Positions 14,031 through 19,936 of a DNA stretch of 19,936 nucleotides are shown here, piece after piece. The notes under the pieces were generated by a model. The model worked only from the letters and a program-made list of their open reading frames with translations. It was not told the origin of the DNA and made no database searches. The position numbers and the translations under genes were made by a program. Source of the DNA: an uncultured Collinsella sp. (GTDB lineage Bacteria; Actinomycetota; Coriobacteriia; Coriobacteriales; Coriobacteriaceae). The stretch lies in contig CABUCA010000040.1 in assembly GCA_902489965.1 (NCBI GenBank), positions 1-19,936 on the forward strand, given 5' to 3'. Position 1 is the first letter of the stretch, and every line of letters begins with the position of its first letter.

Positions 14031-15395
14031 CTAAACGTCAAGATGTGCACAATCAAGCGCCTTTTTGATAAGAGGGGCAGATCGATCAGCCAAATACAAC
14101 GGAATGTTGAGCACCCCGTCGTCGAGCTTTAGGTTCTTAAGTGAGTAGCGGACCCTCAGTGAAGTCGTCTCCGCATGCTTGTCGGCATAGTACTTAAGAC
14201 TCTTGGAATGAACCACCTCTCCCGATTTGACCTCGACGGGCACGATTTCGTTCCCGACTTGAATCAAAAAATCGACTTCGTGCTTCGGCTTCTCGTTTGT
14301 CCAATAACGCGGAGCAGCATCTAACTGTGAAAGTAATGCCTGAAGCACATAATTCTCGGCGAACGAACCTTTGAACTCCGAAAATAGCGCATCCGAGATG
14401 GCAAAAGCGGACGCATCCAGTCTTGCCATGCGGCGCAGCAAACCGACATCAAGACAGTAGACTTTAAATGCCTTGAGGTCATCGTATGCAGAGAGCGGCA
14501 CGCCACCGGCAGCATTAAGGCGAACCGCCATGATGAGCCCAGCATCGGCAAGCCATTCCAGAGCATCCTCGTATTCTCGAGCACGAGCCCCCTCGCGCAC
14601 CGCACCCCAAACGAACTTTTTATTCTCGCGCGCCAACTGAGTTGGAATCGAGTTCCATATTTGCGAAAGCTTGGCGAACTGCGCACGGCCACCATGCTTG
14701 GCAAAATCGCGCTCGTAGGAATCCAAGAGATCGGACAACACCTTATCGACCTGAACGATATCGCCCGTCTCCACCCACCGACCAAGAGCCTCTGGCATGC
14801 CGCCACATGCAAAATAACGACGAAGATGCTCGACGAGACGGATATGGAAGAAATCGGGCACTGTCTCGATCTGATCCAGGCCGCCAAGGTATTCGTCGTA
14901 GTTTGCAGCGCCCTCGGCTTTCAGAAACTCGGAAAAGCTCATAGGGTGCATCTCCATGAACTCGACCTTTCCCACCGGAAAAGCGCTGGTCTCACGGGAC
15001 AAGCGAACGCCCAACAAAGACCCTGCGCATGCGACGTGATACTCGGGGGCCTCGTCACAGAAGTATTTAAGGGCGCCGACTGCAGAAGGACAATCCTGGA
15101 TCTCATCAATAATAAGCAGCGTCTCGCCGGGATCGATAGGCTGTCCAAGTGCCAGGGAAAGGTTTGAGATGATCCGCCGAGGATCGCGCGTACCTTCGAA
15201 AAACTGAGCGTACTCGCTCTGTACCCCAGGTGACGGTTCCTCGAGCGTCAGATACACAAAATTGCGGTACGAGGTTCGACCGAACTCCTTAAGCGCCCAC
15301 GTCTTTCCAACCTGGCGCGCCCCCTTAAGGATAAGCGGCTTACGATATTCCGACGCTTTCCAAGCGTTAAGCTTGGCAATGATATCTCGCTGCAT
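14031..15395 (-). CDS. AAA_14 / DUF4143 ATPase
   Basis: A 454-aa protein of the AAA_14-DUF4143 family, widespread ATPases of unknown role often present in many copies per genome. Walker A is GARQVGKT (25-32), Walker B LLIIDEIQD (93-101), and a CAGSLLGVRL sensor-like segment follows near 130. The C-terminal DUF4143 part ends in EVDFLIQVGNEIVPVEVKSG, where Asp375 and Glu388-x-Lys390 form a PD-(D/E)xK nuclease-like motif. The ATG at 15393-15395 has GGAGG 8 nt upstream. It is solitary, with no partner gene. Base composition looks more AT-rich than the flanking genes, consistent with acquisition by transfer. A 75-bp palindromic element sits directly upstream. A nuclease or defence role is speculation. 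Confidence 0.95.
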   Translation of the reverse strand: MQRDIIAKLNAWKASEYRKPLILKGARQVGKTWALKEFGRTSYRNFVYLTLEEPSPGVQSEYAQFFEGTRDPRRIISNLSLALGQPIDPGETLLIIDEIQDCPSAVGALKYFCDEAPEYHVACAGSLLGVRLSRETSAFPVGKVEFMEMHPMSFSEFLKAEGAANYDEYLGGLDQIETVPDFFHIRLVEHLRRYFACGGMPEALGRWVETGDIVQVDKVLSDLLDSYERDFAKHGGRAQFAKLSQIWNSIPTQLARENKKFVWGAVREGARAREYEDALEWLADAGLIMAVRLNAAGGVPLSAYDDLKAFKVYCLDVGLLRRMARLDASAFAISDALFSEFKGSFAENYVLQALLSQLDAAPRYWTNEKPKHEVDFLIQVGNEIVPVEVKSGEVVHSKSLKYYADKHAETTSLRVRYSLKNLKLDDGVLNIPLYLADRSAPLIKKALDCAHLDV

Positions 15396-15414
15396 GACCG
15401 AACCTCCCGCAAAG

Positions 15415-15489
15415 AAACTTCCGTAAACGTGATATTTCCCACATTTTACCCTAGGTAAAACGTGACATTTATCACATTTACGGAAGTTT
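15415..15489. promoter_or_regulatory. 75-bp near-palindrome with two CRP/FNR-like dyads upstream of the AAA ATPase
   Basis: Arms of 36 nt (15415-15450 and 15454-15489) match at 30 positions around the 3-nt centre CTA. The outer 13 bp (AAACTTCCGTAAA) and inner 7 bp (TTTTACC) are perfect. Read on the minus strand it contains TGTGA-N6-TCACG (15461-15476) and TGTGG-N6-TCACG (15428-15443), 33 bp apart, with a possible -10 TAAAAT between them. It lies 20 nt before the ATPase start. Confidence 0.65.
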
Positions 15490-15528
15490 TAAGCTCATTT
15501 CGCCACACTTTCATCACATTTATTGCAA

Positions 15529-15556
15529 TGTGACAAAGGGACAGTCCCTTTGTCAC
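15529..15556. repeat. 29-bp dispersed palindrome, copy 2
   Basis: TGTGACAAAGGGAC-A-GTCCCTTTGTCAC, the same as 9221-9248. It lies just after the gatB terminator, again at the 3' end of a minus-strand operon. Confidence 0.85.
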
Positions 15557-15562
15557 CCGCAC

Positions 15563-15590
15563 AAAAATGGACGCGCCAACGGCGCGCCCA
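15563..15590 (-). terminator. rho-independent terminator of gatCAB
   Basis: On the minus strand TGGGCGCGCC pairs with GGCGCGTCCA (10 bp, one G-U, 3-nt loop) and TTTTT follows. It begins right after the gatB stop codon. Confidence 0.9.
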
Positions 15591-15591
15591 T

Positions 15592-17319
15592 TCACTCTAT
15601 TCCATTCAGCCCACCTGACCCGAACGGCCGAGTCGTCACGAAACCCGGGAGCGACGTTCTCAGCAACTCGTTGAAGAGCTTCGGATTGCCCTTGCCGCGG
15701 CTCGCCTTCATGCACTGGCCCACCAAAAAGCCGATGACCTTCTGGTTGCCGTCACGATACTGCTGCGCCTGATCGGCACAGTTTGCCAGCACCTCGTCCA
15801 CAATCGGCTGCAGCGCGCCGGCATCGCTCACCTGACGCATACCGCGCTCGTCGACGATCTTGTTGGGATCGTCGCCGGTCTGGGCCATGGCCTCAAAGAC
15901 CTCGTGCGCCTGGTTGGAGCTGATGGCATCGGTCGCCAGCAGCTTGGCAAGGGCTGCCACCTGAGCCGGCGCGATGCCGGACTCGGCCAGCGAGACGCCC
16001 GCGCCCTTAAGGTAGGCGATCATCTCGTTCACCAGCAGGTTTGCGACCGTCTGGGCCTCCTTGCCAGCCATGCCGGTAGCGGCTGCCTCAAAGAACTCGG
16101 CAAACTCCGGGTCGCCGGCGATCTGCTCGGCATCGGCCGCCTTAATGCCAAAGTCGGCCTCAAAACGGGCGCGCTTGGCATCGGGCAGCTCGGGAATCTC
16201 GCCACGGCAACGGTCGATAAACTCGTCGTCCAGGTCGAACGGCGCCAGGTCGGGGTCGGGGAACAGACGATAGTCGTCGGCCGTCTCCTTCACACGCATG
16301 ACCACGGTGCGCTTGCGGCTGGGCTCCCAGTGGCGGGTCTCCTGGTAGATGATGCCGCCCTCCTCGAGCACCTCGGCCTGACGGCAGATCTCGTAGGCAA
16401 GGCCATCATGCAGGCTCTTAAACGAGTTGAGGTTCTTAAGCTCGGTCTTGGTGCCCAGCTTGGTCTCGCCGCGGCGGCGCAGCGACACGTTGCCGTCGCA
16501 GCGCATGGAACCCTTCTCCATGGAGCAGTCCGAAATGCCCAGCGTCACAAAGATGCGACGGAGCTTTTCCATAAACAGGCGAGCCTCCTCGGGCGTGCGC
16601 AAATCGGGCTCAGTCACGAGCTCAATCAAAGGCGTGCCGCAGCGGTTGTAGTCGACGAGCGACTCGGCCGCGGCGGTAATGCGGCCCTCGGCGCCGCCCA
16701 CGTGGACCATCTTGGCAGCGTCCTCCTCCATGTGGATGCGCAGGATGCGGATGGGCACCGTGTACGAACCGTCCTCGCGGCGCTCGGGCATCTGCAGGTT
16801 GGACGCGTCATAGCTGGCCAGATGGCCGGCGCGCTGATTGCCCTCGCGCATGGTAGAGGTCATGGACGTGGATAGGCCCTCGGCGTTGGCCGAGGCGCTC
16901 GCCAGGCTCTGGGCCTCGGCCTCGCCAAACGCGCAATCGGGGCGCTCGGCGGCACCGCGACCGGTCACGTCCAGGTCCAGGTGACCGTACATGGCAAAGG
17001 CGACCGGACCTTGCGTGGTCTGGAAGTTCTTGGCCATATCGGGATAGAAGTAGTGCTTGCGGTAGAACATCGAGTGGCGCTGGATCTCGCAGTTGGTGGC
17101 GAGGCCGGCCTTGACGATGCTCTCGATGGCGCGCTTGTTGGGCACCGGCAGGGCGCCGGGCAGGCCCAGGCACACCGGGCACACGTTGGCGTTGGGCTCG
17201 TCATCGTGGCTGAGTTTGCAGTTGCAGAACATCTTGGTATCGAGTGCGGTGAGCTCGGTATGGATCTCCAGGCCGATCACGGCCTCCCAATCCTGCAGGA
17301 CCTCGGAAAGCTCCTTCAT
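15592..17319 (-). CDS. gatB: Asp-tRNA(Asn)/Glu-tRNA(Gln) amidotransferase subunit B
   Basis: The GatB kinase-like subunit activates the mis-charged Glu or Asp on tRNA using ATP and receives ammonia from GatA. The 575-aa protein has the family blocks VIGLEIHTEL (14-23), CLGLPGALPVPNKRAIE (50-66), YRKHYFYPDMAKNFQ (86-100), RIHMEEDAAK (194-203) and the C-terminal GFLVGQCMKASRGKGNP of the tRNA-binding tail domain. Cys32, Cys34, Cys47 and Cys50 form a zinc-site pattern known in some GatB proteins. It is longer than the usual 475-500 aa because of an insertion at about 119-188 and a short C-terminal extension. Its ATG overlaps the gatA stop by one base (TAATG). It is last in the operon and is followed by a terminator. 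Confidence 0.99.
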   Translation of the reverse strand: MKELSEVLQDWEAVIGLEIHTELTALDTKMFCNCKLSHDDEPNANVCPVCLGLPGALPVPNKRAIESIVKAGLATNCEIQRHSMFYRKHYFYPDMAKNFQTTQGPVAFAMYGHLDLDVTGRGAAERPDCAFGEAEAQSLASASANAEGLSTSMTSTMREGNQRAGHLASYDASNLQMPERREDGSYTVPIRILRIHMEEDAAKMVHVGGAEGRITAAAESLVDYNRCGTPLIELVTEPDLRTPEEARLFMEKLRRIFVTLGISDCSMEKGSMRCDGNVSLRRRGETKLGTKTELKNLNSFKSLHDGLAYEICRQAEVLEEGGIIYQETRHWEPSRKRTVVMRVKETADDYRLFPDPDLAPFDLDDEFIDRCRGEIPELPDAKRARFEADFGIKAADAEQIAGDPEFAEFFEAAATGMAGKEAQTVANLLVNEMIAYLKGAGVSLAESGIAPAQVAALAKLLATDAISSNQAHEVFEAMAQTGDDPNKIVDERGMRQVSDAGALQPIVDEVLANCADQAQQYRDGNQKVIGFLVGQCMKASRGKGNPKLFNELLRTSLPGFVTTRPFGSGGLNGIE

Positions 17320-18833
17320 TACAGCTCGCCCCCCTTCCCGGCAAAATCGGGCGCAACGGAAAGCGCGGGCGCACCCGTGGCGGCATCGGCAAAGCCGCGC
17401 TCCAGGGCGCGGGCAAACGTGAGCAGCTGACGGTCCTTAAACGCAGGTCCCACCAGCTGGGCAGAAACGGGCAGCTGAGTATCCTCGCCCAGGCCCAGCG
17501 GCACCGAGATACCACCGTTGCCGCAAATGTTGAGCGAGATGGTGTACAGGTCGGAGAGGTACATCTGCGTGGGGTCGCTGATCTCGCCGAACTTAAAGGC
17601 CGTGCGCGGCGAGGCGGGCATGAGGATGGTGTCCACCTTGGCATACGCGGCGTCGTAGTCCTGAGTGATGAGCGTGCGGGCCTTTTGCGCAGCGTAGTAG
17701 TACTTGTCGTACACGCCCGAGCTCAGCAGGTAGGCGCCGAGCATCTGACGGCGCTTGGCCTCGGCGCCAAAGCCGTGGGCGCGCGAAAGCGAGCTCTGGT
17801 CGGACAGGTTGGCGCAGCCCTCCTCCTGGTAGCCGTAGCGAATGCCGTCGAAACGGGCCAGGTTGGAGAATGCCTCGGCCGGGCCGATGACGTAGTAGGC
17901 GGCGATGGCGGCGTCCAGGTGCGGCAGGTCGACCTCGACCAGCTCGGCGCCCTGGTTCTGCAGCTCCTGGGCGGCGCGCTGAACAGCGGCCTTGACCTCG
18001 GGCGTCAGGCCCTCAGCCTCCATAAACGCGGGGATGATGCCCACGCACTTGCCCTCGATGCTGTCGTTGAGATGCTCGGTAAAGTCGACGGCGCAATCCT
18101 GGCTGGTGCAATCGTACGGATCGTGGCCCGCGCCGGTAAGCGCGTTCATGGCCAGCGCGACATCCTCGACCGTGCGGCCAAAGGGGCCCACCTGGTCGAG
18201 CGACGAGCCAAAGGCAACCACGCCGTAACGGCTCACGGCGCCATACGTGGGCTTAAAGCCCACCACGCCGCACAGCGACGCCGGCTGGCGAATGGAGCCG
18301 CCGGTGTCCGAGCCCAGCGAGAGCGCGACCTCACCCGCGGCGACGGCGGCAGCGGAGCCGCCCGAAGAGCCGCCGGGCACGCGCTCGGTATCCCAGGGGT
18401 TGTTGGTGCGGTGGAACGCCGAGCTCTCGGTGGAGCTGCCAAAGGCAAACTCGTCCATATTGGCCTTGCCCATGGGCAGGCAGCCGGCATCGAGCATGCG
18501 CTGGACGCAGGTGGCGGTGTAGACGCTCTGGTAGTCCCCGAGCATACGGGACGCGCAAGTGGTAAGCGTGCCCACGAGGTTCATGTTGTCCTTGATGGCC
18601 AGCGGCACGCCCGCGAGCGGGGGCAGCGGCTTGCCTGCGGCACGGTCGGCATCCACGCGCGCGGCGGCCTCGAGCGCAAGCTCGGGCGACACCTGCAGGA
18701 ATGCCTGGACCCCGCCCTCGCGCGCCTCGATGGCGGCAAGGGAGGCCTGGGCCACCTCGGTAGCGGTAAAGTCGCCGGTGGCAACGCCCGCGGCAATCTG
18801 GGCGGCGGTGAGGGAATCGAAGCTTAGCGCCAT
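17319..18833 (-). CDS. gatA: Asp-tRNA(Asn)/Glu-tRNA(Gln) amidotransferase subunit A
   Basis: The glutaminase subunit, an amidase-signature enzyme that releases ammonia for transfer to GatB. The 504-aa protein is full length. The catalytic triad is Lys81 (PLAIKDN), cis-Ser156 (PGGSSGGSAA) and nucleophile Ser180 (GSDTGGSIRQPA), with the family's 24-residue serine spacing and the following GVVGFKPTYGAVSRYGVVAFGSSLDQVGPFGR block. Start and stop overlap those of gatC and gatB by one base each (TAATG), so the three subunits are made in coupled fashion. Together they supply Gln-tRNA(Gln), and Asn-tRNA(Asn) where needed, in bacteria lacking the direct synthetase. Confidence 0.99.
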   Translation of the reverse strand: MALSFDSLTAAQIAAGVATGDFTATEVAQASLAAIEAREGGVQAFLQVSPELALEAAARVDADRAAGKPLPPLAGVPLAIKDNMNLVGTLTTCASRMLGDYQSVYTATCVQRMLDAGCLPMGKANMDEFAFGSSTESSAFHRTNNPWDTERVPGGSSGGSAAAVAAGEVALSLGSDTGGSIRQPASLCGVVGFKPTYGAVSRYGVVAFGSSLDQVGPFGRTVEDVALAMNALTGAGHDPYDCTSQDCAVDFTEHLNDSIEGKCVGIIPAFMEAEGLTPEVKAAVQRAAQELQNQGAELVEVDLPHLDAAIAAYYVIGPAEAFSNLARFDGIRYGYQEEGCANLSDQSSLSRAHGFGAEAKRRQMLGAYLLSSGVYDKYYYAAQKARTLITQDYDAAYAKVDTILMPASPRTAFKFGEISDPTQMYLSDLYTISLNICGNGGISVPLGLGEDTQLPVSAQLVGPAFKDRQLLTFARALERGFADAATGAPALSVAPDFAGKGGEL

Positions 18834-19144
18834 TACTCGCTCTCCCCCTCTCCCAAAATGGACGGCACGCGGAAGTAGCGGTCGCGCGCGCTGCCGGCGT
18901 TTTCGAGCGCGACGTCGAGCGGCAGATCGCGCTCGGGCTCGCGCAGGTCATCGCCCATCACGTTGGACAGGCTTCCGATGGGATGGAACGTGGGCTCCAC
19001 GTCGGGCAAGTCATATTGCAAGACGGGCTCGAGCATCTGGACGGCGTCGTTCAGGTAGGACGTCATCTGGGTGAGCTCGTCATCGGTCAGTGCGATCTTT
19101 GCGTACTCGGCGATGCCGCGCACGTCTTTCTCGCTGAGTGCCAT
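18833..19144 (-). CDS. gatC: Asp-tRNA(Asn)/Glu-tRNA(Gln) amidotransferase subunit C
   Basis: A small subunit that wraps around GatA and GatB and stabilises the complex. The 103-aa product has the family pattern: an N-terminal helix ALSEKDVRGIAEYAKIALTDDE with a second helix (about 2-45), VEPTFHPIGSLSNVMGDDL in the middle (the xPTxHP...N-x-x-R/G-x-D segment), and a C-terminal YFRVPSILGEGE (the family FxVPxI/V motif). The ATG at 19142-19144 has AAGGGAG 7 nt upstream; the in-frame ATG at 19160-19162 overlaps that site and is rejected. It is first in gatC-gatA-gatB, with a TATACT -10 element upstream. Confidence 0.97.
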   Translation of the reverse strand: MALSEKDVRGIAEYAKIALTDDELTQMTSYLNDAVQMLEPVLQYDLPDVEPTFHPIGSLSNVMGDDLREPERDLPLDVALENAGSARDRYFRVPSILGEGESE

Positions 19145-19179
19145 AGGCGCTCCCTTCCGCATAACAGATAAACCGCTCT

Positions 19180-19185
19180 AGTATA
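19180..19185 (-). promoter_or_regulatory. promoter -10 of the gatCAB operon
   Basis: TATACT on the minus strand, 36 nt before the gatC start. No convincing -35 hexamer lies at 16-18 nt. Transcription would start near 19173. Confidence 0.45.
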
Positions 19186-19281
19186 CAAGGCAACGCCGCT
19201 TGGAGCAGGCGCTTTACCCAAATGCAGCGAAAACGTAACGAGGGCGGCGGGCTGGCAGGCGGCAAGCTGGCGGTTCAGCAG

Positions 19282-19392
19282 CGAAACCGCACCGTCCATA
19301 GCGAAAACCGTCCCGCCCACAACGAAAACCGTCTCGTCCGCAGCGAAGACCATCTCGCCCGCAACGAAGACCATCTCGCCCGCAACGAAAAG
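19282..19392. repeat. 21-bp tandem repeat, about 5 copies
   Basis: Copies begin at 19302, 19323, 19344, 19365 and 19386 with exactly 21-nt spacing; a diverged 20-nt copy begins at 19282. The consensus is roughly CGAAGACCATCTCGCCCGCAA. The copies at 19344 and 19365 differ least. No start codon and ribosome-binding site support translation. Confidence 0.85.
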
Positions 19393-19449
19393 CATCACAA
19401 CATTCGACGTTTTTCGCCAAAATCGCGATTTTCATCGAATGTTGTGATG
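19393..19449. repeat. 57-bp nested palindrome
   Basis: Perfect 15-bp arms CATCACAACATTCGA (19393-19407) and its complement (19435-19449) enclose an inner 14-bp palindrome AAAATCGCGATTTT (19419-19432). It directly abuts the 21-bp tandem repeat. No U-tract follows on the minus strand, so it is not a standard terminator. Confidence 0.8.
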
Positions 19450-19511
19450 GTTTGAAAGCCCCGACCACCACAAAGGCGCCTGTCCCCATTGTGGTGGTTC
19501 TGAACGATGCC

Positions 19512-19936
19512 TTATGCCGAGGCCTTGGCCTTGCGGCGCTTGCGGACCGCGTGGATCACGATGTCCAGCAGTAGCAGCACAATGGCTACGACCACGATGA
19601 GCACGGCAAACTCGCGCTTGCCCCAGTGGCGGCCGGCCAGCGACTTTTGCTTGTCGACGTCCTTCTTGTTGTACTTGGTGCGCACGCAATGCACCAGCAG
19701 GCGATGGTCGTTTACGCCGTAGGGCGTGCAAGTGACGAGCGTCACTTTGTCGGCGCCGGGCTCGATGGTCAGCGACTCCATCTCCTCGGGCAGCACGACC
19801 TCGGAGTCCACCATCTTGTAGGCGAGCGTCTTGTTCATGGTGTGCAGCAGCACCAGGTCGCCGGGCTCCAGCGAATGGATGTCGTCGAACATGCTCAGGT
19901 TGCGCATGCCCGAGTGCGCGGCTGCCGAGGAGCGCG
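19512..19936 (-). CDS. class C (pilus-type) sortase, 5' end beyond the window
   Basis: A membrane-anchored cysteine transpeptidase that joins pilin subunits or anchors surface proteins. The visible 141 codons run off the right edge, so the N-terminus with its signal/anchor helix and lid is missing. Seen are the catalytic His in AHSGMRNLSMFDDI (codon 19914-19916), the catalytic Cys in TLVTCTPYGVNDHRLLVHC (codon 19728-19730) and the catalytic Arg in DHRLL. A C-terminal membrane helix (FAVLIVVVAIVLLLLDIVIHAV) with a basic tail (RKRRKAK) is typical of class C. An in-frame ATG at 19905-19907 is internal, because the catalytic His lies upstream of it. Sortase C genes usually follow pilin genes, which would lie to the right. 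Confidence 0.93.
   Translation of the reverse strand, partial: RSSAAAHSGMRNLSMFDDIHSLEPGDLVLLHTMNKTLAYKMVDSEVVLPEEMESLTIEPGADKVTLVTCTPYGVNDHRLLVHCVRTKYNKKDVDKQKSLAGRHWGKREFAVLIVVVAIVLLLLDIVIHAVRKRRKAKASA

Larger units (their letters stand above)
19145..19511. other. intergenic region between the sortase gene and gatC, repeats only
   Basis: This 367-nt gap contains the gatC promoter, a 21-bp tandem repeat (19282-19392), a nested 57-bp palindrome (19393-19449), and a 9-bp inverted repeat CCACCACAA/TTGTGGTGG (19465-19497) just after the sortase stop. Frames open across the 21-bp repeat exist in several registers only because the unit is a multiple of three. I see no gene. Confidence 0.75.

Noticed and set aside
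17685..18827. 380-codon open frame on the plus strand
   Set aside because: Antisense to gatA, whose catalytic triad and operon overlaps are unambiguous.
19282..19392. CRISPR array
   Set aside because: Units are contiguous 21-mers without unique spacers and no cas gene is present.
19222..19455. Frames encoding 7-residue repeats over the 21-bp tandem array
   Set aside because: Several registers are open on both strands only because the repeat unit is a multiple of three; no translation signals.

Overview
The window comes from a high-GC bacterium with strong Shine-Dalgarno sites and very few non-coding gaps inside operons. The gatC-gatA-gatB operon, the class C sortase, the stand-alone glucose-type PTS IIA protein, the ssrA tag ending in ALAA and the many palindromic intergenic repeats together suggest a gut Actinobacterium of the class Coriobacteriia, most likely Collinsella or a close relative. 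That placement is an inference from gene content and base composition; there is no 16S gene here.

Layout. 1-3129 is a housekeeping block on the minus strand: rplM-rpsI (L13-S9) with a promoter, a leader hairpin and a strong terminator, then glmM (cell-wall amino sugar synthesis), then a PTS IIA(Glc)-type protein. 3130-4008 is a patatin-like lipase, preceded by a 62-bp tandem repeat. 4353-4716 is ssrA (tmRNA) with its own terminator and an extended -10 promoter. It is divergent from an unrecognised 144-aa gene on the plus strand (4954-5388). 5447-6312 is a two-gene toxin-antitoxin operon: a RelB/DinJ-like antitoxin and a PIN-domain toxin, with a clear promoter and a repeated operator. 6451-8790 is a small membrane protein resembling DUF6110 followed by a P1B-type metal ATPase with an unusual transmembrane metal motif. 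8791-9264 is a repeat-rich spacer.

9265-13965 is an AraC-type regulator divergent from two half-size ABC transporters (permease fused to ATPase). This arrangement resembles ybtA-ybtP-ybtQ, so siderophore or metallophore uptake is the leading guess. 14031-15395 is a solitary AAA_14/DUF4143 ATPase with a C-terminal nuclease-like motif. A 75-bp near-palindrome containing two CRP/FNR-like dyads lies just before its start. 15592-19144 is the gatCAB operon (one-base stop/start overlaps) for the Glu/Asp-tRNA amidotransferase, with an unusual insertion in GatB. The right edge (19512-19936) holds the 3' part of a class C (pilus-type) sortase gene.

No CRISPR array, insertion-sequence transposase, phage gene or rRNA/tRNA gene (other than tmRNA) was found. 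The most distinctive content lies between genes: a 178-bp element with 27-bp terminal inverted repeats, a 29-bp palindrome present twice, 62-bp and 21-bp tandem repeats, a 57-bp nested palindrome, the 75-bp palindrome before the AAA ATPase, and an inverted 17-nt copy of the tmRNA T-arm beside ssrA.
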